Below are positions 42,945 to 53,308 of a stretch of 64,000 nucleotides of DNA, piece after piece (position 1 is the stretch's first letter; the number at the start of each line of letters is the position of its first letter). The stretch spans positions 1 through 64,000 of the forward strand of contig NZ_JOEZ01000002.1 of the NCBI RefSeq assembly GCF_000721175.1, read 5' to 3'. The DNA comes from Streptomyces anulatus. Lineage in GTDB: Bacteria; Actinomycetota; Actinomycetes; Streptomycetales; Streptomycetaceae. A program made the position numbers and the translations under genes. Under the pieces are notes generated by a model. The model saw only the letters and a program-made list of their open reading frames with translations. It made no database searches and had not been told where the DNA came from.

Positions 42945-44693
42945 TCACGCTCCCGTGTGGGGCGCGGCGGCCTCCACCAGGGCCCGGAGCCGGTGCTTGA
43001 GGAGCTTCCCGGTGGCGTTGCGCGGGAGCGGCTCGTCGGTGAACAGCACCTGCGTGGGCACCTTGAAGGCGGCGAGCTTCCCGCCGACGTGTTCGCGCAG
43101 GGCCCCGGCGGTGACCCCGGCCCCGGTGCGCGGCCGGACGACGGCCGCCACCTCCTCCCCCAGCACCGGGTGCGGGATGCCGAGGACGGCGGCGTCGGCC
43201 ACGTCGGGGTGGTCGTGCAGGACGCCCTCGACCTCGGCGCAGTACACGTTCTCGCCGCCCCGGATCACCACGTCCTTGAGCCGGTCGACGACAGAGATCC
43301 GCCCCTCGCGGCGTACGGCGAGGTCCCCCGTACGGAACCAGCCGCCGGCCCCGAAGGCCTCCTCGGTCGCCACGGCGTCGCGCCAGTAGCCGCGGAACAG
43401 CGACTGGCCGCGCAGCCACAGCTCTCCCGGCTCCCCGTCGGGCAGCTCCTCCCCCAAGGGCCCGGCGATGCGCACTTCCGTGACCGGAGTGGGCCGGCCC
43501 GCGCCGCCGGGTTCCGCCCGGTACTCGTCCCCGAAGTGCGCGAGGACCCCGCCGCTGGTCTCGGTGAGGCCGTAGCCGTTGCGGGGCTCGACACGCTTGC
43601 CGTACCGGGCGGAGAGGCGGGCGACCAGGGCGGGCGGGGCGGCGGCTCCCCCGGTGCTGAACAGGGTGAGGCTCTCCAGCCCGTCCCCCGCCCGCTCCGC
43701 GGCCTCCAGCAGCTGGAGCCCGGTGGCGGGGACCCCGGCGAAGTGCGTGACGCGGTGCGTACGGATCAGCCGCAGCGCCTCGCCCGCGTCCCACTTGTGC
43801 ATCAGGACGAGGGTGCCGCCGGCCGCCATCGCACCGTAGAAGCCGGTGAACGCGGCGACGTGGAAGAACGGGAACGTCATCAGGGAGACCGGTGCGGGCC
43901 CCTGCCCCGGGATGACGCCACGCGCCAGCGCGGAGGCCGCCGCGTGGTAGCGGGGATTGAGCGCGGCCCCGGCCTGGGCGAGGTGGGTGGCCACCGCGCC
44001 CTTGGGCCGGCCGGTGGTGCCGGAGGTGTAGAGGATCGTGGCGTCGTCCTCGGGCCGCGGCTCCACGTCGGGCGGCGCGGCCAGCGGGTCGGGCGCGGGG
44101 AAATCCTCGTACCGCTCGACGCGCGGTCCTGATTCGTTCACCTCGCCGTGGTCCCCGTGGAAGAGGACGACGCGCGTCCCGGTCCGCCGGGCCCAGCCGG
44201 CGACCCGCCCCAGCCGCTCCCCGTCCACGAGGAGCACTCCGGGCTCGCAGTCCTCCAGGGCGTGGACGAACTCGTCCTCGGTCCACCAGGCGTTGAGCGG
44301 TACGGCGACGAGACCGGCCAGCTGGGCGGCCCAGAAGGCGATCTGCCACTCGGGATGGTTCCGCATCGCGATCACGGCCCGGTCGCCGGGGCGCAGCCCG
44401 TACCCCTCCCGCAGACGTACGGCGAGGGCGGAGGCGGCGGCGAAGAACTCGGCGTAGGAGTACCGCTGTTCGCCGGCGATCAGGAACGGCGTGTCCCGGT
44501 AGGCCCAGGTGGTCTCCACGAACTCCCGGAGTGTCCGGGGCCCGTCGGCGTACTCCGGCGTCCCCCGCTCGCCGACGACCACGGCGAAGGGCGCGCCGGG
44601 CGCGGTGAGGGAGGCCTCGACGCGCGCGGCGCGCCGGGCGAGCTCGGCGGATGCGGCTGCTCCGGGGTCCGGTGGCGGGACGGTGTGCGGCAC
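42945..44693 (-). CDS. AMP-binding acyl-CoA synthetase
   Basis: A 582-residue ANL superfamily enzyme. ILYTSGTTGRPKGAV is the P-loop-like core motif, NGYGLTETSGG the A5 motif, WFRTGDLAVRREGRISVVDR the A7/A8 region and PRNATGKLLKH the catalytic Lys motif. It activates a carboxylic acid as an acyl-AMP and transfers it to CoA. GTG 44693 is the start. It is followed upstream by a decaying MFS/hydrolase locus, so it may belong to the remains of a small lipid or secondary-metabolite cluster. Confidence 0.9.
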   Translation of the reverse strand: MPHTVPPPDPGAAASAELARRAARVEASLTAPGAPFAVVVGERGTPEYADGPRTLREFVETTWAYRDTPFLIAGEQRYSYAEFFAAASALAVRLREGYGLRPGDRAVIAMRNHPEWQIAFWAAQLAGLVAVPLNAWWTEDEFVHALEDCEPGVLLVDGERLGRVAGWARRTGTRVVLFHGDHGEVNESGPRVERYEDFPAPDPLAAPPDVEPRPEDDATILYTSGTTGRPKGAVATHLAQAGAALNPRYHAAASALARGVIPGQGPAPVSLMTFPFFHVAAFTGFYGAMAAGGTLVLMHKWDAGEALRLIRTHRVTHFAGVPATGLQLLEAAERAGDGLESLTLFSTGGAAAPPALVARLSARYGKRVEPRNGYGLTETSGGVLAHFGDEYRAEPGGAGRPTPVTEVRIAGPLGEELPDGEPGELWLRGQSLFRGYWRDAVATEEAFGAGGWFRTGDLAVRREGRISVVDRLKDVVIRGGENVYCAEVEGVLHDHPDVADAAVLGIPHPVLGEEVAAVVRPRTGAGVTAGALREHVGGKLAAFKVPTQVLFTDEPLPRNATGKLLKHRLRALVEAAAPHTGA

Positions 44694-44741
44694 GGGCGGC
44701 CTCTCTCGCGCTGGCGGTGACGCTGACTGCTACGCGAGACG

Positions 44742-46246
44742 CTATGCGGGCGGGGCCGGAGCGCCAAGGCCGCCGCCGCCCGCGGGTCGTCCGACCGCCG
44801 TGTCCGCCGGGTCCCCGACCGTACGCCCCCGGTCCCCCGGCGGCGGCTCGGCCTGCCGTCCCCGGCGCATGAGGACGACCGACCAGACGCCGATCACCGC
44901 CGCGAACAGGGTGGAGCCGACGGTGATGACCGCGAATCCCTGGCGGGAAGCGTGGGCTGCGCTGCCCACGAAGCTGGCGAACAGCGAGCCGAACAGGGAC
45001 ACCGCGATGGCCTCGCTGCCGAGCCGGACGGTGTTGATCCACCCGGCTCCCATGCCCGCCTCCTTCTCCGGCACCTGGGCCAGGGCCTCGCCGTCCACCA
45101 GGCCGGCCCGCAGGCCGAATCCGACGCCGACGATCACCATCGGCAGCGCCATCCACACCAGTCCGGGCTCGGCGGCCACCCCCGTCAGCACCAGCCCCAC
45201 GACCAGCAGGGCGATGCTCCAGGTCATGATCCTGTCCGCGGGTGTTCCCCGGGCCGCCAGCCGCCCGGCGATCAGCGGCGCGACCAGCACGGGCACGGTC
45301 AGGAACATCAGGAACGCACCGCTCGCCCCCGGCGAGAAGCCGAAGGCGCCCTGGAGGAAGACCGGGAGGTACGCGACCGCGTTGGTGAAGGTGAAGGAAG
45401 CCACCGCCACCACCAGCGTGATGCCGGAGAAGCGCCGGCTCCGCAGGGTGCGCAGGCTCAGCAGCGGGCTCGGCGTGGTGGACTCGTGCCAGGCGAACAG
45501 CCCGTAGCAGACCGTCCCCACCACCGTGCAGAGCAGGAAGGGCGGTGACGCCCAGCCTGTCGCCGAACCGAGTGCCAGCCCGCCGAGCACCAGAGTGGTC
45601 GCCGCGCAGAAGAGCACGGCTCCCGCCACGTCGATCCGGGCCTCCTGCCTCCTCTCGTGGTCGGCGGCCCGGCGGATCAGCGGCATGCCGGCGCAGGCGA
45701 GGACCAGGCAGACCAGTTGGAATCCGTAGACGAGCCGCCAGCCCGCGGCCTCGGTCAGCAGGCCGCACAGCGTGGGGCCGAAGGCCAGGGACAGCCCCGC
45801 GACCGACCCCAGCAGGGCGAACGCACGGGTCCGGCGTTCGCCCCGGAAATTCGACGACACCACCGCCGAGCCCACCGAGAAGACGGCCCCCGCCCCGGCC
45901 CCGGCCACCAGCCGGGCCGCGTCCAGGGTCAGGTAGTCCGTCGCGACCAGACTGATCGCGGAACCGGCGCCGAAGGTCACGAGCCCGGTCAGCAGGGCCC
46001 GCCACCGCCCGATGATGTCCGCGACGGAACCCCAGACCAGGGTCGAGCAGGCGAAGGTCAGGTTGTACCCGTTGAGGACCCACTGCTCACCGGTCGGGGA
46101 GCTGCCCAGATCGTCCGCGATGTCGCCCAGCGACACGGCCGTTCCGGACACCGACAGGGGAACGGTGAAGTGGCGAGCAGGATGACCGGCATCACCAGGC
46201 GTGCGCCGGGCACCGTGCCGCCCGGCCGCGCGGCGGCGGACGTCAT
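44742..46246 (-). pseudogene. MFS transporter with a probable one-base frameshift near its start
   Basis: About 500 residues of a 14-helix DHA2-like transporter (GYNLTFACSTLVWGSVADIIGR, RLVAGAGAGAVFSVGSAVVS). The natural start is ATG 46246, whose ATGA overlaps the stop of the upstream hydrolase, and it begins MTSAAARPGG...MPVILLA. That frame passes out of the transporter frame at about 46172. One extra C would turn GCCAC into GCCCAC and restore LLAHFTVPLSVSGTAVSLGD. Without it, only GTG 46256 in the other frame can reach the transporter, with an odd Arg-rich leader. Either the gene is broken or the assembly lost a base. Confidence 0.7.
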
Positions 46247-47233
46247 CGCGTTCCACTGCCCGTCCCCGCCGCGGCCCGCCCCGGCGGGCGGGTCCGGCAC
46301 TCGTCGAGGAAGTCCACGATGTGCCCGAACACGTCCAGCGCCGCGTTGCGGCCGATGAACGCGTCGAGGTGGCCGTAGCCCGGCACCTCCACGTAGCGGA
46401 CGTCCAGCTCCGGGTGGCGGCGCTTCAGGACGTCGTGGCAGAGCTCGTTGGAGTCGTACCAGAAGCGGTTGTCGCTGCCGGACAGCAGCATCAGCGGCGC
46501 GTCGAACGTGCCCGCGTGGTCGAGGGCGTTCTTCGGCAACGCGTCGTACCGGCCGTCGGAGTCGTTGTACCGCATCATCGTGTGGGCCAGTTCGATGCTC
46601 CGCAGATGCGGCAGGATCCACATCGGCACCGTGCCGTACAGATCGGCCAGCCGGCGGTGGGGCTGCGCAGGATCCGGATCAGGAAGTCCAGTTCGGGCAC
46701 CGGCTCGGCCGCGTGCCGCCGGAGCAGGTCGTCACGCCAGTCTCGCCAGTTGGCCACCCGTACGTTCATCCCGGCCAGCTTCATGTCCTTGACCAGCTCC
46801 GGCAGGGTCTCCGCACGGCCGGTCAGGTTGTAGTTCTGACCCCAGGCCCGGGGGTCGAACACCACCGCGGCCGCCAGCTTGCTGCCCCGGTCGACCGGTG
46901 CCAGGTTCATGAACTTGAAGGCCGGGACCGCTCGGTAGCGGGAGAACGTGCCGATCAGACCGGTACGAGCGGCCGGTCCGCCCAGGGGAGCACCTCCTCG
47001 ACCAGGGCGTCGGCCAGCCCGGTGATCGAGTCGATGCACGGCTCGTGCCGGCGGTCCTGGCGCCCCGGGTACTGGACCGTGAGGACGTCGATGCCGGGCC
47101 CGAGCTCCCGGGAGAGCGGAAGGTAGAACGACGCGGATCCGCCGGCGTGCGGCAGACACAGCAGCCTCACGCGCGCGTCGGCGGCCGGGTTGTACCGGCG
47201 GATCCACGGGCTGCTCTCGGTGTTCGGGGCCAC
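46243..47233 (-). pseudogene. Chimaeric remnant: type II thioesterase start joined to an alpha/beta-hydrolase end
   Basis: Three frames carry one degenerate locus. 47233-46955 encodes a thioesterase II N-terminus (RLLCLPHAGGSASFYLPLSR, DVLTVQYPGRQDRR), ending at PWADRPLV just before the expected GHSMG nucleophile. From about 46970 a different hydrolase begins in another frame (YRAVPAFKFMNLAPVDRGSK). It shifts again at the G run 46659-46662 and finishes with PLMLLSGSDNRFWYD and PGYGHLDAFIGR, which hold the Asp and His of an alpha/beta hydrolase. The join and two shifts make function unlikely. Confidence 0.75.
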
Positions 47234-47253
47234 GTTCGTACCTTTCGGGTCAC

Positions 47254-48189
47254 TCAGGCGGCGGCCGGGAACCCGAACCGCACGGAGGTCAGCTCTTCCG
47301 ACAGCTCCCAGAGCCGGCGGCCCGTCGCGGCGTCGGCGGCCCTCGGGGCCAGCTCGACCTGCTTCGGCGCACCGCGCAGCTCGCCCATGCCGTCGGGGCC
47401 GATGAACTGCCCGCCCTCGACGTTCGGGGCGGTCGCCGCGTAGAGCGAGGGAAGCGCGCCCTGCTCCGGGGACTGGGCCAGCGGGAGGAGCAGCCGGCCG
47501 AACAGGAACTTCACCATGGCGACGGGCGCGCTCGTCTGCAGGTTGGTGGAGGTGTAGCCGGGGTGGGCGAGCAGACTGCGCACCGGACTGCCGGCGGCGG
47601 TCAGCCGCTGGTGCAGCTGCCAGCCGAAGACGGCGTTGGCCAGCTTCGACTGGTCGTAGTACCCCATCGGCGAGTACTTCTGCTCACCGGAGATGTCGTC
47701 GAAGAAGATGCTCGCCTTGCGGTGGTTGGGTGAACTCACCGTGACCACGCGGGGGTCGCTCCCCGCCGCCAGCAGGTCGAGCAGCAGGCCGGTGAGCGCG
47801 AAGTGGCCCAGGTGGTTGGCCGCGAACTGCACCTCGTTGCCCTGCGGGCTGAGCGTCCGGGGCGGCGCCATCAGCCCGGCGTTGTTGATCAGCACGTCCA
47901 GGCTCGTGCGGTCGGCGTGCAGCCGGTCGGAGAACGCCCGGACGGAGTCCAGGTCCGCGAGGTCGACCTGCCTGACCTCGAGTTCGGCGCCCGGATGCGC
48001 GGCCGTGATCTCAGCGGCCGCCCGGCGCCCCTTGACCTCGTCCCGCACAGCGAGGATCACGTGCGCACCCCTGCTCGCGAGTGCCCGGGTCGTCGCCAGG
48101 CCGAGGCCGCTGTTGGCCCCGGTGACGACGAACACACGCTTGCTCTGGTCGGGAATCTGGTCAGCGGTCCAGCGCTGCTTCTCACTCAT
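47254..48189 (-). CDS. Short-chain dehydrogenase/reductase (WWOX/retinol dehydrogenase-like)
   Basis: A 311-residue SDR. VFVVTGANSGLGLATTRALA is the TGxxxGxG nucleotide-binding motif, LINNAGLM the NNAG motif and YYDQSKLANAVF the catalytic YxxxK; VVTVSSP supplies the Ser. It is an NAD(P)-dependent alcohol or ketone oxidoreductase. The divergent TetR gene 80 bases away should regulate it. Confidence 0.9.
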   Translation of the reverse strand: MSEKQRWTADQIPDQSKRVFVVTGANSGLGLATTRALASRGAHVILAVRDEVKGRRAAAEITAAHPGAELEVRQVDLADLDSVRAFSDRLHADRTSLDVLINNAGLMAPPRTLSPQGNEVQFAANHLGHFALTGLLLDLLAAGSDPRVVTVSSPNHRKASIFFDDISGEQKYSPMGYYDQSKLANAVFGWQLHQRLTAAGSPVRSLLAHPGYTSTNLQTSAPVAMVKFLFGRLLLPLAQSPEQGALPSLYAATAPNVEGGQFIGPDGMGELRGAPKQVELAPRAADAATGRRLWELSEELTSVRFGFPAAA

Positions 48190-48221
48190 GCGGCACAAGC
48201 TGCCTCATGTGGCATTCGGTG

Positions 48222-48237
48222 TCAAGCCGCGCCTTGA
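48222..48237. promoter_or_regulatory. TCAAG-N6-CTTGA inverted repeat between SDR and TetR genes
   Basis: A five-base perfect inverted repeat with partly symmetric flanks (TGTCAAG and CTTGATG) in the divergent promoter region. It is a candidate TetR operator. Confidence 0.5.
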
Positions 48238-48270
48238 TGTCACCGGGGGCATGGGATGTAGACTGGCAGG

Positions 48271-48879
48271 GTGACTACCCGAGCCGGAGTGAGCCTGGCC
48301 GAACGCAAGCGTCAACTCGTCTCGGACGAGCTGACCGGAGCGGCGCTGAGGCTGCTCGCCCAGAAGGGGTTCGACGCGGTCACGATCGACGAGATCGTGG
48401 CGGCGGCCGGCGTGTCCAAGCGGACCTTCTTCCGGTACTTCGCGTCCAAGGAGGACGTGGTCATCCAGTTCCTGGCCGAAATGGGCACCGACATGCGCGC
48501 GGAACTGGCGGCCCGCCCCGCCCAGGAGCCCCCCTCGGTCGCACTCCGCCACACCATCTGGGTCTCCATCGACGCCTGCGCCGGCCACGCCGACCAGGCG
48601 CTCCGCGTGGTCCAGCTGATCCTGGGCACCCCCTCGCTGCTCGCCCGGTTCCTGGAGCGCCAGGCACAGTGGCGCGACGAACTCGCGGAGGAAGTGGCCG
48701 ACCGGCTGGGCCTGGCCCCCAGGACCGACCTCTACCCCCAACTGGCCGCCGGAATGGCCCTGGCCGCCTTCGGCACCGTGCTCCAGCGGTGGAGCGACAG
48801 CGACGGCGCGGAGGACCCCGCGACCCTGACCGACCGAGCCTTCGCGATCATCGCACCGGCCCTCGACGCCGACGCGTAG
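48271..48879 (+). CDS. TetR family transcriptional regulator
   Basis: A 202-residue regulator. ALRLLAQKGFDAVTIDEIVA with AAGVSKRTFFRYFASKEDVV is the N-terminal helix-turn-helix of the TetR family. The C-terminal domain (DQALRVVQLILGTPSLLARF) matches the MftR-like C-terminal type. GTG 48271 is the start. The likely targets are its own gene and the divergent SDR. Confidence 0.9.
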   Translation: MTTRAGVSLAERKRQLVSDELTGAALRLLAQKGFDAVTIDEIVAAAGVSKRTFFRYFASKEDVVIQFLAEMGTDMRAELAARPAQEPPSVALRHTIWVSIDACAGHADQALRVVQLILGTPSLLARFLERQAQWRDELAEEVADRLGLAPRTDLYPQLAAGMALAAFGTVLQRWSDSDGAEDPATLTDRAFAIIAPALDADA

Positions 48880-49854
48880 AAACACCCCCGCCGTCACGGG
48901 AGGCCCCGGACCCCGGATACGGGCCGGGCACCACCCGCTACACTGGCCGCGGCGACCTGGCCTCACGGTCCGGTCACCGCGCACTGCCGGCAGAACCGTC
49001 CGGATCGTCGCGTCCCCAGGGACCGGCTTCCCGGCACACCTTCCGGCAGATCCCGGCCTTCGGGCCTTCGTCTTCGTGGGGCTTGCCGAAAACCCTAAAA
49101 GCCCAGTTCAGAGGCCTAGCGCAGAGGCGACTGAAAACGCTACGCCGTCCTTTCCGGAACGCAGAGCAGATCGCCGCAGGTCAGAGCCCCGAAGATCTCA
49201 CACCGCGCCTCATGCTGAATTCGTGGAGACCAGGGCTGCGGTGGGGCGCTCACGGTCCCTCGGACGGACGCGCAGGACCTCTCACTCCCCAGGGCTCGAA
49301 TGACTCCATTCGCCGCCCCCAGCCGACCACGCTGAGACCTGTCCACTCGATCCGGCGCTGGAGCCAGCGGTCCTTGCGAGCACGCTCCGGTCCGCCGAGT
49401 GCGCTCCAGTCGTCGTGTCTCGCTCCTGGAGCATCAAGCCCTTCTGCCTCGAGTGCGGCCTGCACCGAAGGTGCCTCCGTCCGCGAGGAGCGCGTCGGCC
49501 CCGTGCACAGTCAGGATCATTACCGGAGCGGCATGCGGTTACAGGCGGCGGGTACACCGCAGCACGGACGCCTCCGTCAAGCAGTGGGCGATTAGGGTGA
49601 TCTGGTGCGGCAGCCGCCGCACGGGGCGGTGACGGGGTTGCCTGGCCGGGCCTGGGCGAGGGCCACCAACGTGCGCTGGTGGGGCCCACCCAGGCGGCCG
49701 GCGTATGGCTCGTTCAGCACGACTGACCGTACGAGTAGATCGCTACCGACGAGCCGCTCTGCGGCCGGAGGTAGTGACAGGCTGTATCAGGGACATTCCG
49801 GGAAGCTGGCCAGCTCCTGCCCCCGCGGCATCTTCAGACGACCACCGCGCCGCC
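48880..49854. other. Gene-poor edge of the second accessory island
   Basis: Nearly 1 kb with no gene I can support. Codon bias is weak in all frames. A minus-strand stretch near 49310-49460 (GPERARKDRWLQRRIEWTGL) has protein-like composition and may be a gene remnant. A 16-bp sequence at 49078-49093 recurs inverted at 60081-60096. Confidence 0.45.
49078..49093. repeat. 16-bp inverted-repeat partner (with 60081-60096)
   Basis: GGGGCTTGCCGAAAAC here is the exact reverse complement of GTTTTCGGCAAGCCCC at 60081-60096. The pair brackets the second accessory island. One such match could also occur by chance in a window of this size. Confidence 0.6.
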
Positions 49855-52800
49855 TCAGGCACCGTGTCGCGGGAGCTCATGATCTCTGCCGCAGCGCGAA
49901 GTGATCGCACCGTTCTCTCTGGTGATCCTGTGCAATAGGAACAGCTCCCGCGCGTCGCACTCCGTGCACACTTCAGCCCGTGCGATGGGCCACAAGGCCA
50001 ATGGTTCGGCGGATGACGGGCCCTGCACATAGATGCGGTTCGGGTCGAGGGTGCCTGGATATGGGCGCTCGAAAGTCTCCCAGTCGGGGTGGCTGCCCCG
50101 CAGCCGCCGCCCGATCAGCGTAAACCCGCCATTGCCGGTGTACGCACACGTGTCGACCAGGTCCCAGTGGAGGCCAGATAGCCATCCCACTGATTCCAGA
50201 GTCGCCACGACTACCGGCTCCAGAGCTTGAACCTCCCGCTCCAGCTCATGTTCCGGCTGGACCCTACTCGCGTGGCTGGAGTCGTTTCTCATCCCGCGTA
50301 GTTGATTGAGCAGACTGAACACCCCATCGGGGTCCAGGGCCCCCTCCAGCTCCGGGAGTTCGGGGATGGGCCCATCCTTGACCAGGTCTGAAATCTGGCT
50401 CTGCCACGTCCAGAAAGTTGCTCCACCACCCTTCTTAAAGGGACCGCGCAGAGCGTCCTCGAAGCTCTGCCGACGGTGGATCCGAACCGCGAGAGCGAGT
50501 ACACCGACACAGCGCGCCACGCTCTCCGCGAGTTTGAGCAAGGCATCCTTGCGTTGGGCGAGTGTCGTGGCGATGCGGTACTGCCGGGCCAGCGCTGCCA
50601 TGTGGTACGGGTAGCTCCACTCGGCCCGCCACACCGGGTCTCCGAGCGGCTGGACAAGCTCGCCGATGATGCGAGCCTCGTAGGCCGAAGCCTTCGCAGT
50701 GCGGCGCATCTCATCAAGGCCGGCCTGCGGGTCACGGAACACATTCGGCAGGATCCTGGAGGTGGTGCGGGCAAGGGCTTCCTTGCCCGCGTCGAGATCA
50801 AGCAAGAGCGAGTTGAACTCGGCGTCCTTGATCAGCTCGACGGGCACCTGCGAGTTCATGGACACGCGGGCGTGCAATCCTCCCTCTTCCCCTGCACGAG
50901 TCCGCAACCACTCGCACAGAGCGCGCCCGCTGTTGCCGAGGGGACGCAGCACGGTCAACCGCGTCACGGCATCCCCGAAGTCGGCTGGCAGCAAACGCCA
51001 GTTGCCTGCCAGCCCCACCACATCGCCACCAGTGCAGACGGCCAGAGCCTGCGCCGTCTCGGGAGCCTCCGACAGATCCGCCGCCGTGGCGGCAATCTGA
51101 AGGTCGCTTCCGCTCAGCAGGGGCATGCCCTCCGTAGCCCCCTGGCTAAGCCATCGGCGTACGCGCCGCGCCACCGTGGCTAGCGGCCCAAAGCCAGTAC
51201 CGGGCCCACCGATTATGAAAGGAGCCTGCGGCAGCGCACACCCGATCTTGATGCTGCGCATGTCAGGTCGCGCGTCGGGAGGCTCAGGAGCTATCTCACG
51301 CTGTACGAATTCCTCTACGTCCTGCCCGAGGGGTACCCGCACCGTGTGGGCCAGCTCAGGATCCGGAAGCGTGCGCCCCCGCGAATCCACCTGGACCTCG
51401 CCTCCCGCGTCCGATACGGCCACGGCCTTGCGTACGCGGTCCCACAGTGAGCGCGGGAGCTCAGTCGACAGTCCAGCATTCTTCAGTGCGGTCGAGAACG
51501 CACCCTCGAACGCAGCCCATGTGGGCCAGGTCTCACCGGTCAGCTCACGCAGGGCACGCAGCAAGGCTGGCGCCTGGTCGAAACGCGTCATCATTCTCGA
51601 TGACTCGACGTCAGCGACGACGTCGGCGCTCACTGCGAAGTGCTGCCGCAGAGGCCATTCAATCGTGACCTCTTGATAGACGAGGTCATCGGCATCGAGC
51701 AGCAACGCTGCACCCTCGGTGTCGACTCCCCGGTCCCCTTCTGACGTAACGCCGCATGCCACCTCGTACCGCTCCACGATCTCGCGGATATGTTGGTCCG
51801 TCAGGTAGTGGCGCTTCCTGTCCAGCGGCCTGCGCAGCGTCGCGGAGTGCCTGCGTGCGTCCAGTGCGACGACCTTCCCTTGGAGCTGGGTCGATTTGCG
51901 GTTGGACAGCAGCCATACGTACATCGGGATGCTGATGTTCCACAACAGGTGTGTGGGCAGGGCAACCACGCCCTCCAACAGATCGTTGTCCACCAGCCAC
52001 CGGCGGATCTCCGAATCGCCGGAGCCCGCTCCTCCACTCTGCAGGGACGAACCGGTGAACACGATGGCGGCTCGGGCACCGCCCATGTCCGTGGGCCGCA
52101 TATGGGCGACGAGATGTTGGACGAAGAGCAAGGAGCTGTCGCTGATACGAGGCAGCCCTGCGCCGAAACGCCCTTCAAATCCCAGCTCTGCCGCCTCGCG
52201 GGCCACTTCATCGTGCTGCCGCTTCCATGCCAGGCCGTTCGGAGGGGCCGCCAGCAGATAGTCGAATGTCTCCCCTCGGTGCCGGTCGTCTGACAGGACG
52301 TCGCCGTGCAAGATGCCTGTGGGATCCGCGCCTCTCATCATCCGTAGGGAGCGGGCTGTCGCGTAGGTTTCCGGATTGATCTCCTGACCGGAGACCAACG
52401 GCACGGCGGAATTTCCCACCTCACGCAGGAAGCCTTCGACGGCAGAGAACATGCCGCCGGTACCGCAGCACGGGTCGTAGACGGTGATCGAGGGCCCTGG
52501 CGCAATCAGCGCTGACGCGTCCGGGCCGAGCAGCAACCTGGCGGTCAACGCACTCACGTCCTGCGGACTCGTGTGCTCGGCTGCGCTCTCCGGCGACGCT
52601 TCGGTAAAGCGCCGAACGAGTTCCTCGTACTCCCGCCCCATCTCCTGGTCGGAAACGGTGGCGGGGCTCAGATCCAGCTCAGCAAACCGCGTCACCACCT
52701 GTCGCAGCACCCGCGCATTCGCCAGATGTCGCACGGTGTACGGAAATTCGAATGAGTCCAGTACATCCACGACCTCGGCGGGAAATCCCTGCACAAACCG

Positions 52801-53031
52801 GTCCACTGCCTCAGCCAGGACCAGCTCGGCATCAGGTGACGTCTCATCGTCGACCGCCAGAAGCAGTCCGGCAAGGCCGCCTGAGGCGTCTGGGAAGCTG
52901 GCGTGCTCACCCGATCCCGTCGGCGTTCCGTCCAAGCCTGTGGCCGTGGGGCAACTCTCATCCTCGGCCAAAGGTCCCTGTGTAGAGCCGATTCCTACAC
53001 TGCCCGCCTCATCGGTCAACGAGTCACCCAT
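49855..53031 (-). CDS. HsdM-like adenine methylase with altered catalytic motif and C-terminal HEPN-like motif
   Basis: About 1,058 residues. An HsdM-type N-terminus (SFEFPYTVRHLANARVLRQV, EYEELVRRFTEASPESAAEH) leads to the SAM site YDPCCGTGGMFS (about residue 185). The catalytic motif reads AAPPNG (about 260) where active adenine methylases have NPPY or NPPF, followed by a normal LAWKRQHDEV. A long middle region of no known type follows (AP-rich GGPGTGFGPLATVARRVRR). Near residue 914, LRGMRNDSSHAS fits the RxxxxH motif of HEPN ribonucleases, and a CxxC (VCTECDA) ends the chain. ATG 53031 is chosen because a terminator hairpin lies at 53163-53199; the frame stays open to 53358. No HsdS or HsdR partner is present. 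It is probably a defence effector, not a modification enzyme. Confidence 0.7.
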   Translation of the reverse strand: MGDSLTDEAGSVGIGSTQGPLAEDESCPTATGLDGTPTGSGEHASFPDASGGLAGLLLAVDDETSPDAELVLAEAVDRFVQGFPAEVVDVLDSFEFPYTVRHLANARVLRQVVTRFAELDLSPATVSDQEMGREYEELVRRFTEASPESAAEHTSPQDVSALTARLLLGPDASALIAPGPSITVYDPCCGTGGMFSAVEGFLREVGNSAVPLVSGQEINPETYATARSLRMMRGADPTGILHGDVLSDDRHRGETFDYLLAAPPNGLAWKRQHDEVAREAAELGFEGRFGAGLPRISDSSLLFVQHLVAHMRPTDMGGARAAIVFTGSSLQSGGAGSGDSEIRRWLVDNDLLEGVVALPTHLLWNISIPMYVWLLSNRKSTQLQGKVVALDARRHSATLRRPLDRKRHYLTDQHIREIVERYEVACGVTSEGDRGVDTEGAALLLDADDLVYQEVTIEWPLRQHFAVSADVVADVESSRMMTRFDQAPALLRALRELTGETWPTWAAFEGAFSTALKNAGLSTELPRSLWDRVRKAVAVSDAGGEVQVDSRGRTLPDPELAHTVRVPLGQDVEEFVQREIAPEPPDARPDMRSIKIGCALPQAPFIIGGPGTGFGPLATVARRVRRWLSQGATEGMPLLSGSDLQIAATAADLSEAPETAQALAVCTGGDVVGLAGNWRLLPADFGDAVTRLTVLRPLGNSGRALCEWLRTRAGEEGGLHARVSMNSQVPVELIKDAEFNSLLLDLDAGKEALARTTSRILPNVFRDPQAGLDEMRRTAKASAYEARIIGELVQPLGDPVWRAEWSYPYHMAALARQYRIATTLAQRKDALLKLAESVARCVGVLALAVRIHRRQSFEDALRGPFKKGGGATFWTWQSQISDLVKDGPIPELPELEGALDPDGVFSLLNQLRGMRNDSSHASRVQPEHELEREVQALEPVVVATLESVGWLSGLHWDLVDTCAYTGNGGFTLIGRRLRGSHPDWETFERPYPGTLDPNRIYVQGPSSAEPLALWPIARAEVCTECDARELFLLHRITRENGAITSRCGRDHELPRHGA

Positions 53032-53162
53032 ACTCTCACCCGCGTCCGCGTCCTGTGGTTCACCGGAGGTGACGGCAGCGACCAGGCCGCAGACTCCGAT
53101 CGCCGTGCGTGATGGATGGCGGGCTACTCGGTCGAACGCCCGGCGGAACGTGGGCAGCACAG

Positions 53163-53199
53163 AGAAGAGGGCCGGCCTGATGGTGGCCGGGCCTCTTCT
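53163..53199 (-). terminator. Strong hairpin between the XRE-ImmA and methylase-like genes
   Basis: AGAAGAGG-G-CCGGCC and GGCCGG-G-CCTCTTCT form a 15-base stem with one mismatch and a seven-base loop. It should end or attenuate transcription from the XRE-ImmA gene and argues that the next gene starts below it. Confidence 0.7.
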
Positions 53200-53308
53200 T
53201 CTGCTCGTCGGATTACCGAGAGGAGCGGTCCACCAGCCAAGCAAGAGCGGCCCGCCCACGGAGCTGATCTGCGGTGGGGCTAGGCCGTCGGGCCCCAGCA
53301 ACAAGCCA

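Noticed and set aside
42898..46083. A 1,061-codon minus-strand frame spanning the acyl-CoA synthetase and MFS genes
   Set aside because: The two real genes lie in other frames with full family motifs; this frame is Arg/Gly/Pro-rich noise.
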